In this document: positions 6,564-15,249 of the stretch, in pieces
How the letters are laid out: the number at the start of each line of letters is the position of its first letter
How positions within the stretch are numbered: position 1 is the stretch's first letter
NCBI RefSeq assembly: GCF_046764005.1
Contig: NZ_JBKOFW010000001.1
Span: 372,001-436,000 of the forward strand
Direction of reading: 5' to 3'
Length of the DNA: 64,000 nucleotides
From: Oryzobacter faecalis
Lineage (GTDB): Bacteria; Actinomycetota; Actinomycetes; Actinomycetales; Dermatophilaceae
Made by a program: the position numbers and the translations under genes
The notes under the pieces: generated by a model
The model's database searches: none
Seen by the model: only the letters and a program-made list of their open reading frames with translations
What the model was told of the DNA's origin: nothing

Positions 6564-9398
6564 TTGTCGAAGGTCCGTGTGAGCGCCCTCGCGAAGGAGC
6601 GCGGAGAGACGAGCAAGATCGTCCTCGAGCGCCTCAACGAGATGGGCGAGTACGTCAAGAGCGCCAGCTCGACGATCGAGGCGCCGGTGGTCCGGCGCTA
6701 CAACGAGAAGTACCCGGCAGCGGCCCCCAAGGCCGAGGCGCCGGCCAAGAAGGCTGCTGCGAAGCCGGCACCCGCCCGGCCGGCCGCCGCGAAGGAGGCC
6801 GCCCCGTCGGCCCCCGCCGCTGCTGCTCCGGCCGCCCCGGCGGCTCCCGCCGCCCCCTCCGCTCCGCCGGCGCCGGCCACCCCCGCGCCGGCTCCGGCTG
6901 CGTCGGCCCCCGCGCCGAGTGCTCCGGCCCCGTCGCGCCCGGCCGCGCCGGCTCCCGCGGCTCCGGCGCCCGCGGCTCCGGCCCCGAGCGCCCCGGCGCC
7001 TTCTGCCCCTGCGGCTCCGGCTGCGCCGGCTGCCCGAGAGGGTGGCTCCGCACAGGGCGCCCCGCGTCCCGGCGGCCCCCGTCCGGGCGCCCCGCGTCCG
7101 GGCAACAACCCCTACGCGCCGAGCCAGGGCATGGGTCGCCAGCGCGAGGGTGGTGCGCGCCCGGGCAACAACCCGTTCGCGCCGAGCCAGGGGATGCCGC
7201 GCCCGCAGAGCCGTCCCGGTGGGCCGCGTCCCGCCGGTGGCCCCGCGGGTCCGGGTGGTCCCCGGCCCGGTGGCCCGCGCCCGAGCCCGGGCATGATGCC
7301 CGACCGCAGCGCGGTCGCCCGTCCCGGTGAGCGCCCCGCCCGCGGTGGCGCCGGCCGTCCGGGTGGTCCCGGTCGTCCGGGTGGCCCCGGCGGTGGTGGC
7401 GGTGGCTTCGGCGGTCGTCCCGGCGGCGGCGGTCGTGGTGGTGGCTTCACCGGTCGCGGCGGCACCGCTGGTGCCTTCGGCCGCGGTGGTGGCCGTCCCG
7501 GTCGCGCCCGCAAGTCCAAGCGCGCGAAGCGTCTCGAGTTCGAGGAGATGCAGGCTCCCTCGATCGGCGGCGTCAGCGTCCCCCGCGGCGACGGCAGCAC
7601 GATCGTCCAGATCCGCCAGGGCGCCTCGCTCACCGACTTCGCCGACAAGATCAACGCCAACCCGGCGTCGCTCGTCACCGTGCTGTTCCACCTCGGTGAG
7701 ATGGCCACGGCCACGCAGAGCCTCGACGAGGACACCTTCAAGGTGCTCGGCACCGAGCTCGGCTACGACATCCGGATGGTCTCCCCCGAGGAGGAGGAGC
7801 GCGAGCTCTTCGACTCGTTCAACATCGACCTCGAGATCGGGGTCGACAGCGAGGACGAGGACGACCTCGAGGCCCGCCCGCCGGTCGTCACCGTCATGGG
7901 TCACGTCGACCACGGGAAGACGCGCCTCCTCGACGCCATCCGCAACGCGGAGGTCGCGGCGGGCGAGGCCGGCGGCATCACCCAGCACATCGGTGCCTAC
8001 CAGATCCACAAGGAGCACGAGGGCGTCGACCGTCCGATCACCTTCATCGACACCCCGGGCCACGAGGCGTTCACCGCCATGCGTGCCCGTGGTGCGAAGG
8101 TCACGGACATCGCGATCCTCGTCGTCGCCGCCGACGACGGCGTCATGCCGCAGACCATCGAGGCGCTCAACCACGCCCAGGCCGCGGACGTGCCGATCGT
8201 CGTTGCCGTCAACAAGATCGACGTCGAGGGTGCGAACCCGAGCAAGATCCGCCAGCAGCTCACCGAGTACAACCTCGTCGCCGAGGAGTACGGCGGCGAG
8301 ACGATGTTCGTCGACGTCTCCGCCAAGCAGGGGCAGAACATCGACCAGCTGCTCGAGGCCGTCCTGCTCACCGCCGACGCCGCGCTCGACCTGCGGGCCA
8401 ACCCCGACCGTGACGCCCGTGGTGTCGCGATCGAGGCCAACCTCGACAAGGGCCGCGGTGCCACGGCGACCGTCCTCATCCAGTCGGGCACGCTGCGCGT
8501 CGGTGACGCCATCGTCGCGGGCTCCTCGCACGGACGCGTCCGCGCGATGCTCGACGAGCACGGCGCCAACGTCGAGGAGGCGCTCCCGTCGCGGCCGGTG
8601 CAGGTCCTCGGCCTGTCCTCGGTCCCGCGGGCCGGCGACACCTTCGTCGTCGCCCCGGACGACCGCACCGCGCGCCAGATCGCCGAGAAGCGCGAGGCGG
8701 CCGACCGTCAGGCGTCCCTGGCCAAGGCCCGCAAGCGCATCTCCCTCGAGGACCTCAACGAGGCCCTCGCGGCGGGCAAGGTCGACACCCTCAACCTCAT
8801 CCTCAAGGGTGACGTGTCGGGTTCGGTCGAGGCGCTCGAGGACGCCCTGCTCCAGATCGACGTCGGCGACGAGGTCGACCTGCGGATCATCGACCGCGGT
8901 GTCGGCGCCATCACGCTGAACAACATCAACCTCGCGATGGCCTCGCAGGCGATCATCATCGGCTTCAACGTCCGCGCCGAGGGCCAGAACGCCGAGGTCG
9001 CGGAGCGCGAGGGCGTCGAGATCCGGTACTACTCGGTCATCTACCAGGCGATCGAGGAGATCGAGCAGGCGCTCAAGGGCATGCTCAAGCCGGAGTTCGA
9101 GGAGGTCGAGCTCGGCACCGCCGAGATCCGCGAGATCTTCCGCTCCTCCAAGTTCGGCAACATCGCCGGCTCGATCGTCCGCAGCGGCGAGATCAGGCGC
9201 GGCACCAAGGCGCGGATCACGCGCCAGGGCGTCGTCGTCGCCGAGAACGTCGAGATCGCCGGTCTGCGCCGGTTCAAGGACGACGTCACCGAGGTCCGCG
9301 AGGGCTTCGAGTGCGGCATCAACCTCGGGTCCTACAACGACCTGCAGCTCGAGGACCTCATCTCCACGTACGAGATGCGGGAGAAGCCGCGAGCGTGA
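6564..9398 (+). CDS. infB: Translation initiation factor IF-2
   Basis: The 944-residue protein starts at a rare TTG codon, placed by AAGGAGAAG at 6552-6560 and by the conserved N-terminus SKVRVSALAKERG. An IF2_N domain (1-50) is followed by a long Ala/Pro- then Gly/Arg-rich linker (about 55-320). The G domain has GHVDHGKT (about 447), DTPGHEAF (about 496) and NKID (about 550), then the C-terminal domains. IF-2 brings initiator tRNA to the ribosome. The linker is typical of actinobacterial IF-2 but unusually low in complexity. Confidence 0.97.
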   Translation: MSKVRVSALAKERGETSKIVLERLNEMGEYVKSASSTIEAPVVRRYNEKYPAAAPKAEAPAKKAAAKPAPARPAAAKEAAPSAPAAAAPAAPAAPAAPSAPPAPATPAPAPAASAPAPSAPAPSRPAAPAPAAPAPAAPAPSAPAPSAPAAPAAPAAREGGSAQGAPRPGGPRPGAPRPGNNPYAPSQGMGRQREGGARPGNNPFAPSQGMPRPQSRPGGPRPAGGPAGPGGPRPGGPRPSPGMMPDRSAVARPGERPARGGAGRPGGPGRPGGPGGGGGGFGGRPGGGGRGGGFTGRGGTAGAFGRGGGRPGRARKSKRAKRLEFEEMQAPSIGGVSVPRGDGSTIVQIRQGASLTDFADKINANPASLVTVLFHLGEMATATQSLDEDTFKVLGTELGYDIRMVSPEEEERELFDSFNIDLEIGVDSEDEDDLEARPPVVTVMGHVDHGKTRLLDAIRNAEVAAGEAGGITQHIGAYQIHKEHEGVDRPITFIDTPGHEAFTAMRARGAKVTDIAILVVAADDGVMPQTIEALNHAQAADVPIVVAVNKIDVEGANPSKIRQQLTEYNLVAEEYGGETMFVDVSAKQGQNIDQLLEAVLLTADAALDLRANPDRDARGVAIEANLDKGRGATATVLIQSGTLRVGDAIVAGSSHGRVRAMLDEHGANVEEALPSRPVQVLGLSSVPRAGDTFVVAPDDRTARQIAEKREAADRQASLAKARKRISLEDLNEALAAGKVDTLNLILKGDVSGSVEALEDALLQIDVGDEVDLRIIDRGVGAITLNNINLAMASQAIIIGFNVRAEGQNAEVAEREGVEIRYYSVIYQAIEEIEQALKGMLKPEFEEVELGTAEIREIFRSSKFGNIAGSIVRSGEIRRGTKARITRQGVVVAENVEIAGLRRFKDDVTEVREGFECGINLGSYNDLQLEDLISTYEMREKPRA

Positions 9399-9500
9399 TG
9401 CGGCGGGCCCCACGCTTCGCGTGGGCGAAGCCCCGGGCCTGACCCGTCGCGGGGAGGTTCGTCCGGGTCATGGCCCGGAGCGCCCTCCCCACGGCACGCA

Positions 9501-9538
9501 CGAGCGGGCGGCACCCCTCACGGGGTGCCGCCCGCTCG
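9501..9538 (+). terminator. Strong terminator hairpin after infB
   Basis: A perfect 17-bp stem with a TCAC loop lies 102 bases after the infB stop. It has no T-tract but is very stable. A smaller stem (CCCACGC-TTC-GCGTGGG, 9409-9425) comes first. Together they probably divide the nusA-infB transcript from rbfA, which has its own -10 box. Confidence 0.7.
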
Positions 9539-9557
9539 CGTGACCAGCGCGTCTCAC

Positions 9558-9563
9558 TAGAGT
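9558..9563 (+). promoter_or_regulatory. -10 element of rbfA
   Basis: TAGAGT lies 38 bases before the rbfA ATG and after the infB terminator. It sits inside a small inverted repeat, TCTCACT-AG-AGTGAGA (9552-9567), which could be an operator. Confidence 0.45.
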
Positions 9564-9601
9564 GAGAGACGCCCCACGTCCCCCCGACGAAGGAGTTCTC
9601 G

Positions 9602-10078
9602 ATGGCTGACACCGCCCGCGCCCAGAAGATCGCCGACCGCATCAAGACGGTCACCGCCGCGAACCTCGGCAGCATCGTCAAGGACCCCGACCTCGGCTTC
9701 GTCACCCTCACCGACGTGCGGGTCACCGGCGACCTCCAGCACGCCTCGCTCTTCTACACCGTGTTCGGCGACGAGGCCCAGCGCGCGACCACCGCCCGCA
9801 TCCTCGAGGAGCACAAGGGGCGGCTGCGCTCGTTCGTCGGCAAGCAGCTCGGCATCCGGCTCACGCCGACCCTGGAGTTCATCGCCGACGCGATCCCCGA
9901 GAACGCGGCCCACATCGACGACCTGCTGCGCGCCGCCCGCGAGCGCGACGCCGAGGTCGCCGCGTCCGCCGCGGGCGCCCGGTACGCCGGTGAGGCCGAC
10001 CCGTACAAGAAGGAGCGCGAGGACGACGACCTCGACGACGCGCTCGACGGGGCCGACGAGCGCCAGGACGTCCGCTGA
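9602..10078 (+). CDS. rbfA: Ribosome-binding factor A
   Basis: The 158-residue protein has the KH-like RbfA fold: a short N-terminal helix with RAQKIADRIKTV, the GFVTLTDVRVTGDLQHA strand-helix block, and LRSFVGKQLGIRLTPTLEF near residues 79-97. RbfA matures the 16S rRNA 5' end in the 30S subunit. AGGAG at 9591-9595 places the ATG. Its last four bases overlap the apparent truB start codon (CTGA). The acidic C-terminal tail of about 25 residues is usual in actinobacteria. Confidence 0.95.
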   Translation: MADTARAQKIADRIKTVTAANLGSIVKDPDLGFVTLTDVRVTGDLQHASLFYTVFGDEAQRATTARILEEHKGRLRSFVGKQLGIRLTPTLEFIADAIPENAAHIDDLLRAARERDAEVAASAAGARYAGEADPYKKEREDDDLDDALDGADERQDVR

Positions 10079-11010
10079 CCGCGACCGACGGCCTCCTCGT
10101 CGTCGACAAGCCGCAGGACTGGACGAGCCACGACGTCGTCGCCCGCTCGCGGCGGCTGTGCGGCACCCGCAAGGTCGGCCACGCCGGCACCCTCGACCCG
10201 ATGGCGACGGGCGTCCTCGTCCTCGGTGTGGGCCGCGCGACGAAGCTGCTGACCTTCCTCGTCGGTGCCGACAAGGACTACACCGCGACGATCCGGCTCG
10301 GGCAGGCCAGGCTCACCGACGACGCCGAGGGCGAGGTCACCGCGACCCCCGGCGTCGGGGCGACCCGGGCGGAGGACGTCCGCGCGGCCGTCGCCGGGCT
10401 CACCGGCGCCATCCAGCAGGTCCCGAGCGCGGTGAGCGCGATCAAGGTCAAGGGCGAGCGCGCCTACCACCGGGTGCGGGCGGGGGAGTCGGTCGAGATC
10501 CCCGCCCGCGCCGTCACCGTGTCGAGGTTCGAGGTCCTCGACGTCCGAGGGGGCACCGCGCGGGACGACCAGCGCGGCCGCGACGTCGAGGTCCTCGACG
10601 TCGACGTCGAGGTCACCGTGTCCTCGGGCACCTACGTCCGCGCCCTGGCCCGCGACCTCGGGGCGGCCCTCGGCACCGCCGGCCACCTGACGGCCCTGCG
10701 CCGGACCCGGGTCGGTGGGTTCACGATCGAGGCCGCCCACCCCCTCGCCGATCTCGAGGCGCGGCACACCGCGGGCGAGCCGATGCCCGTCACGCCCCTC
10801 GCCGACGCCGCCCGCGCCGCCTTCGCGGTGCGCGAGGTCGACGAGGCCGAGGCGCGCACCCTCGGCTTCGGGCAGCGGCTGCCCTCGGCGCTCCCCGGAC
10901 GCGCCGAGCCGGTCGCCGCCATCGCCCCGGACGGGACCCTCGTCGCGATGCTCGACGAGTCGCGGTCCACGGCACGCAGCCTCGTCGTGTTCGCCCCGGC
11001 CACTACATAG
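10075..11010 (+). CDS. truB: tRNA pseudouridine(55) synthase TruB, apparent CTG start
   Basis: The product (311 residues) shows GLLVVDKP, GWTSHDVV-like WTSHDVVAR and the catalytic GHAGTLDPMATGVL block with its Asp near residue 40. It makes pseudouridine 55 in the T-loop of tRNA. No ATG, GTG or TTG lies in frame between an upstream stop at 9991 and these motifs, so CTG 10075 is the only sensible start. It overlaps the rbfA stop as CTGA, with AGGA six bases before it. The first ATG in frame (10201) would remove the active site. The TAG stop is shared with the ribF -10 box. Confidence 0.93.
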   Translation: MTATDGLLVVDKPQDWTSHDVVARSRRLCGTRKVGHAGTLDPMATGVLVLGVGRATKLLTFLVGADKDYTATIRLGQARLTDDAEGEVTATPGVGATRAEDVRAAVAGLTGAIQQVPSAVSAIKVKGERAYHRVRAGESVEIPARAVTVSRFEVLDVRGGTARDDQRGRDVEVLDVDVEVTVSSGTYVRALARDLGAALGTAGHLTALRRTRVGGFTIEAAHPLADLEARHTAGEPMPVTPLADAARAAFAVREVDEAEARTLGFGQRLPSALPGRAEPVAAIAPDGTLVAMLDESRSTARSLVVFAPATT

Positions 11011-11013
11011 AGT
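11008..11013 (+). promoter_or_regulatory. -10 element of a leaderless ribF transcript
   Basis: TAGAGT ends seven bases before the ribF GTG, so transcription should begin at or next to the start codon. The first three bases are also the truB stop codon. Confidence 0.55.
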
Positions 11014-11020
11014 GTCCCCC

Positions 11021-11983
11021 GTGCACCGCTGGACCGACGCCGCCGAGACGCCCGCAGACCTCACGCCCTGCGTCGTCACCCTCGGCAACTTCGACGGTGT
11101 GCACCGCGGACACCGGGCCGTGCTCACCGCCCTCGTCGAGGCCGGCCACCGTCTCGACCTGCCCGCCGTCGCGGTGACCTTCGACCCCCACCCGGTGGCC
11201 GTCCTGCGCCCCGACGAGGCCCCGCAGCTCATCACCCCGGCCGAGCAGCGCGACGAGCTCCTCGCCGACACCGGCCTCGACGGGCTCCTCGTCCTGGAGT
11301 TCACCCGCGAGTTCGCCCACCAGTCGCCCGAGGAGTTCGTCCGGACCGTCTTCGTCGAGGGCCTCGGCGCGCGCGCCGTGGTCGTCGGCCGGGACACCCG
11401 GTTCGGGTACCGCAACTCCGGCGACGTCGCCACGCTCGTCGGGCTCGGTGACCGGTACGGCTTCGAGGTCGTGGCGCTCGAGGACGTCGGCGAGGGCGAG
11501 CGCTTCTCCTCCTCCACCGTCCGGCGCCTCCTCGCCGAGGGCGATGTCGCCGGGGCGGCACGGATCCTCGGCCGACCGCACCGCGTCGTCGGCACCGTCG
11601 TCCACGGCAACCACCGCGGCCGCGACCTCGGGTTCCCCACGGCCAACCTGTCCGCCGACTCCCTTGGGCTCGTGCCGCAGGAGGGCGTCTACGCCGGGTG
11701 GCTGACCCGGGTCGACCGGCCCGAGGCCGACACCGACCGCACGATGCCCTGCGCCATCAGCGTGGGCACCAACCCCACGTTCGACACCCACGACCGCCGC
11801 ACGGTGGAGGCGTACGTCCTCGACCGCGACGACCTCGACCTCTACGACGAGACCGTCATGGTCGAGTTCACGGCGCACATCCGGCCGACCGTGCGGTTCG
11901 AGAGCGTCGACGAGCTGACCGCCGCGATGACCCAGGACGTCGCGCGGTGCCGCGAGCTCCTCACGAAGATCGTCCCCGCCTGA
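11021..11983 (+). CDS. ribF: Bifunctional riboflavin kinase/FAD synthetase
   Basis: The 320-residue protein has an N-terminal nucleotidyltransferase domain with VVTLGNFDGVHRGHR (about 15-29) and VTFDPHP (about 52), and a C-terminal flavokinase domain with GRDLGFPTANL (about 201) and the terminal beta-barrel. It converts riboflavin to FMN and then FAD. The GTG start lacks a ribosome-binding site but follows a TAGAGT hexamer at leaderless spacing. The position after truB is the usual actinobacterial order. Confidence 0.96.
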   Translation: MHRWTDAAETPADLTPCVVTLGNFDGVHRGHRAVLTALVEAGHRLDLPAVAVTFDPHPVAVLRPDEAPQLITPAEQRDELLADTGLDGLLVLEFTREFAHQSPEEFVRTVFVEGLGARAVVVGRDTRFGYRNSGDVATLVGLGDRYGFEVVALEDVGEGERFSSSTVRRLLAEGDVAGAARILGRPHRVVGTVVHGNHRGRDLGFPTANLSADSLGLVPQEGVYAGWLTRVDRPEADTDRTMPCAISVGTNPTFDTHDRRTVEAYVLDRDDLDLYDETVMVEFTAHIRPTVRFESVDELTAAMTQDVARCRELLTKIVPA

Positions 11984-12070
11984 CCCGGTCGCGAGCGACC
12001 GTGTCAGCGCGTGGGCCCGCCCGCCTGACCCGGTCGCGAGCGACCGTGTCAGCGCGTGGGCCCGCCCGCC
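11981..12070 (+). repeat. Two tandem copies of a 45-bp hairpin-bearing unit
   Basis: The unit beginning with the ribF stop codon repeats exactly at 12026, and a third partial copy begins at 12071. Each copy contains TGACCCGGTCG-CGAG-CGACCGTGTCA, an 11-bp stem with one mismatch. The repeats fill the ribF-rodA gap and may act as terminators in series. Confidence 0.75.
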
Positions 12071-12096
12071 TGACCCGGCCGGGCGAGCCCACCCGG

Positions 12097-13194
12097 GTGA
12101 CGAGCTGGGTCCGGCACGACGTGGGGCTCTACCTCGCCGCCGCCGGGACCTCCGTCGTCGGTGGCCTGCTCGTGTGGTCGGCCACGGCGCGCACCGACGG
12201 CAGCGCCTACCTCGTCCGGCACCTCGTCGCCGCCGCCGTCGGGTTCGGGCTCGCCGTCCTCGTCTCGCGGGCCGGCCAGGCGCGGGTCCGCCTCGCCGCC
12301 CCGGTGGTCTACGCCCTGGCCCTCATCGCCCTCGTCCTCGTCCTCACGCCGATCGGGCTGACCGTCAACGGGTCGCGCTCGTGGATCCCGCTCGTCGGCG
12401 GCTTCACCCTCCAGCCGGCCGAGCTCGTCAAGGTCGGCCTGTGCGTCGTCCTCGCCGTGCTCCTCGCCGGCCCCGCCGAGCGCGGCCTGACGCCGGGGAC
12501 GCGCGAGGTGCTCGCTGCAGGTGCCCTCGTCGCGCTCCCGGTGGGGCTCGTCCTCCTCCAGCCCGACCTCGGGTCGGCGGCCGTCGTCCTCGCGATGGGC
12601 GCCGTCGTCGTCGCGGTCGCCGGGGTCCCGCGGCGGTGGCTCCTCGTCGCGGGGCTGGTCGGGGTCGCGGTCGTCGTCGCCGCGCTGACGACGCCCTTGC
12701 TCAGCGACTACCAGCGCGACCGACTCACCGCGTTCGCCGACCCGTCGGCCGACCCGCAGGGCAGCGGCTACCAGACCCGGATGGTGCGGCTCGCCATCGG
12801 CGGCGGCGGTCTGTGGGGGCAGGGCTTCATGGCGGGGGAGCGCACCCAGGGCGGTGACGTGCCCTACCAGCTCAACGACTTCGTCTTCTCGGTCGCGGGG
12901 GAGGAGCTCGGCTTCGTGGGCGCCACCGGCCTGCTGCTTCTCCTCGCCTTCGTCGTCCTGCGCGTGCTGCGCGTGGCGGCGCGGGTCGCGGACCCGTTCG
13001 GGAGGCTCGTCGCCGTGGGGGTCGCGGCCTGGCTCGCGGTCCAGGTCGTGCAGAACGTCGGGATGAACCTCGGGCTGCTCCCGGTGACCGGCCTGCCCCT
13101 GCCGTTCGTGTCGTACGGAGGGTCCTCGATGGTCGTCTCGTGGCTCGCGGTCGGGCTCGTCGACGCCGCCCACAGCGCCGACCGGGACCGGTGA
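12097..13194 (+). CDS. rodA: SEDS-family peptidoglycan glycosyltransferase, RodA type
   Basis: The 365-residue protein has about ten membrane segments and SEDS hallmarks: NGSRSWIPLGG-like NGSRSWIPLVG, LQPAELVK, QPDLGSA, and the C-terminal GLPLPFVSYGGSS. RodA/FtsW proteins polymerise lipid II into glycan strands. It is shorter than FtsW and has the DGSAYLVRH-type N-terminal loop, so RodA is preferred. No penicillin-binding protein is adjacent. The GTG start was chosen because the hydrophobic region begins soon after; the repeat upstream is open in this frame, but its Arg-rich translation looks non-coding. Confidence 0.88.
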   Translation: MTSWVRHDVGLYLAAAGTSVVGGLLVWSATARTDGSAYLVRHLVAAAVGFGLAVLVSRAGQARVRLAAPVVYALALIALVLVLTPIGLTVNGSRSWIPLVGGFTLQPAELVKVGLCVVLAVLLAGPAERGLTPGTREVLAAGALVALPVGLVLLQPDLGSAAVVLAMGAVVVAVAGVPRRWLLVAGLVGVAVVVAALTTPLLSDYQRDRLTAFADPSADPQGSGYQTRMVRLAIGGGGLWGQGFMAGERTQGGDVPYQLNDFVFSVAGEELGFVGATGLLLLLAFVVLRVLRVAARVADPFGRLVAVGVAAWLAVQVVQNVGMNLGLLPVTGLPLPFVSYGGSSMVVSWLAVGLVDAAHSADRDR

Positions 13195-13315
13195 CGCGAC
13201 GCCCGGGCGACCCGGTGGTCACGAATCCGACTCGCCGGTAACAAGGCGTTCCCCTCTGTGCCCCTCCTGTGACAGCATTCGCTCACCCGCCCCCAATGTC
13301 GAGGACGATGCCGCG
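13195..13315 (+). promoter_or_regulatory. Probable fadD promoter region
   Basis: This 121-base gap is less GC-rich than its surroundings near 13221-13275. GACGAT (13304-13309) ends six bases before the fadD ATG, the same spacing seen for the leaderless TANNNT genes. No clear -35 box was found. Confidence 0.3.
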
Positions 13316-15187
13316 ATGCTCACTGCTTCCCCCCAGATCCACGCTCCCGCCGACGAGCCGGTCGACCAGTCCGTGCTGGAGCAGCGGGCCACGAGCGTTG
13401 GACACCTCTTCCGCGACCGCGTCGCCGCGACCCCGGACCGCCCGGCCTTCATGCACGCCGTCGTCACCCCCTCCGGCGACGAGTGGGTCACCGAGACCTG
13501 GCGTGACGTCGACACCGTCGTCCGCGAGGTCGGCGCCGGCCTCGTCGCCCTCGGCGTCGAGCCCGAGGACCGGGTCGCCATCGCGTCGAGCACCCGCTGG
13601 GAGTGGGCGCTCGCCGACCTCGCCATCATGGTGAGCGGCGGTGCGACGACGACGATCTACCCGACGACGATCGCCGACGACGTCGCCTTCATCCTCGCCG
13701 ACTCCGGCACCAAGGTCGTCTTCGCCGAGAACGCCGAGCAGCTCGAGAAGCTGCGCTCGATCCGCGGCCAGATCCCGGGCGTCTCGCGGGTCGTCGTCTT
13801 CGACGGCGGGTCCGACGACGACGCGTGGACGCTCGGCCTCGACGACGTCCGCACCCTCGGCCGCGAGTACCTCGAGGGCGACCCCGGCGCCATCGACGCG
13901 CGCATCGACCGCATCCAGCCCGACCAGCTCGCGACGATCATCTACACCTCGGGCACGACCGGTCGCCCGAAGGGTGTCCGCCTGCGGCACAGCGCCTGGA
14001 CCTACGAGTCGGCCGCCGTCGCGTCGATCAACATCCTCGCCGAGGACGACCTGCAGTACCTCTGGCTGCCGCTCGCCCACGTCTTCGGCAAGGTGCTGCT
14101 CACCCTGCCCCTGCAGATCGGCTTCCCCACGGCCATCGACGGGCGGATCGACAAGATCGTCGACAACCTCGCCGTCGTCCGACCCACCTTCATGGGTGCG
14201 GCCCCGCGCATCTTCGAGAAGGCCTACGGCCGGATCCAGACGATGATGGCCGGCGAGGGCGGCCTCAAGCACAAGCTCTTCGTGTGGGCCAGCGGTGTCG
14301 GCCGCGAGGTCAGCGAGCTGCGCGAACAGGGCAAGAACCCCTCGGGGATGCTCGCCCGCAAGTACGCCATCTCCGACAAGATCATCGGCACCAAGATCCG
14401 GGACCGCTTCGGCGGGAACATCCGCTTCTTCATCTCCGGCTCGGCCGCGCTCAACGGCGACGTCGCACGCTGGTTCGACGGGATGGGGATGCAGATCGCC
14501 GAGGGCTACGGCCTCACCGAGTCCAGCGCCGCCTCCTTCGTCGCGCGCACCAAGGCCTACCGGTACGGCACGGTCGGCTGGGCCCTGCCGGGGACCGAGA
14601 TCCGGATCGCCGAGGACGGCGAGGTGCTGCTGCGCGGTCCCGGCATCATGGAGGGGTACCACAACAACCCCGAGGCGACGTCCGAGGCTCTGGACGCCGA
14701 CGGGTGGCTGCACACCGGGGACATCGGCGAGCTCGACGACCGCGGCTTCCTCAAGATCACCGACCGCAAGAAGGACCTGTTCAAGACGAGCGGTGGCAAG
14801 TACGTCGCGCCCTCGATCATCGAGTCGACCTTCAAGGGCCTGTGCCCCTACGCCAGCCAGCTCGTCGTCTACGGGGCCGACCGCAACTTCGTCTCCGCCC
14901 TCATCACCCTCGACCCCGACGCGATCCAGGGCTGGGCCGCGCAGAACGGGATGGAGGGGAAGTCCTACGAGGAGATCGTCTCCTCCGACGCGTGCCGGCA
15001 GATGGTGCAGGGCTACGTCGACCAGCTGAACGCCGGCCTCAACCGCTGGGAGACGATCAAGAAGTTCACGATCCTCGAGCACGACCTCACCGTCGAGGAG
15101 GGTGAGCTCACGCCCTCGCTCAAGCTCAAGCGCAAGGTCGTCGCCGAGAAGTACAAGGACCTCCTCGACGCGCACTACTCGGGCTAG
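13316..15187 (+). CDS. Long-chain fatty-acid-CoA ligase, FadD15-like
   Basis: The 623-residue adenylate-forming enzyme carries the AMP-binding P-loop TSGTTGRPKG (about 211), the YGLTESSA motif (about 398), the TGDIGELDDRGF segment and the C-terminal Lys region TDRKKDLFKTSGGKYV. It activates fatty acids to acyl-CoA through acyl-AMP. The length and the DRKKDLFKTSGGK signature match the bacterial long-chain FadD15 group. It stands alone between rodA and a strong bidirectional hairpin, so it is probably monocistronic. Confidence 0.92.
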   Translation: MLTASPQIHAPADEPVDQSVLEQRATSVGHLFRDRVAATPDRPAFMHAVVTPSGDEWVTETWRDVDTVVREVGAGLVALGVEPEDRVAIASSTRWEWALADLAIMVSGGATTTIYPTTIADDVAFILADSGTKVVFAENAEQLEKLRSIRGQIPGVSRVVVFDGGSDDDAWTLGLDDVRTLGREYLEGDPGAIDARIDRIQPDQLATIIYTSGTTGRPKGVRLRHSAWTYESAAVASINILAEDDLQYLWLPLAHVFGKVLLTLPLQIGFPTAIDGRIDKIVDNLAVVRPTFMGAAPRIFEKAYGRIQTMMAGEGGLKHKLFVWASGVGREVSELREQGKNPSGMLARKYAISDKIIGTKIRDRFGGNIRFFISGSAALNGDVARWFDGMGMQIAEGYGLTESSAASFVARTKAYRYGTVGWALPGTEIRIAEDGEVLLRGPGIMEGYHNNPEATSEALDADGWLHTGDIGELDDRGFLKITDRKKDLFKTSGGKYVAPSIIESTFKGLCPYASQLVVYGADRNFVSALITLDPDAIQGWAAQNGMEGKSYEEIVSSDACRQMVQGYVDQLNAGLNRWETIKKFTILEHDLTVEEGELTPSLKLKRKVVAEKYKDLLDAHYSG

Positions 15188-15208
15188 GCCCCAGCAGCCA
15201 CGAACCGC

Positions 15209-15243
15209 GACGCCCGGGCCGTCCTCATACCGGCCCGGGCGTC
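15209..15243. terminator. Bidirectional terminator between fadD and pcm
   Basis: GACGCCCGGGCC pairs perfectly with GGCCCGGGCGTC (12 bp, 11-nt loop) between two convergent genes, 21 bases after one stop and 6 after the other. Confidence 0.75.
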
Positions 15244-15249
15244 GTCGTG

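Noticed and set aside
6492..9413. A 973-codon open frame antisense to infB
   Set aside because: It mirrors codon positions of infB, has repetitive Val/Asp/Leu-rich sequence and no known domain. It is a by-product of GC-rich codon use.
11698..12096. A longer N-terminus of RodA across the 45-bp repeats
   Set aside because: The extension is Arg/Thr-rich, repeats exactly, and overlaps ribF. The hydrophobic domain starts right after GTG 12097.
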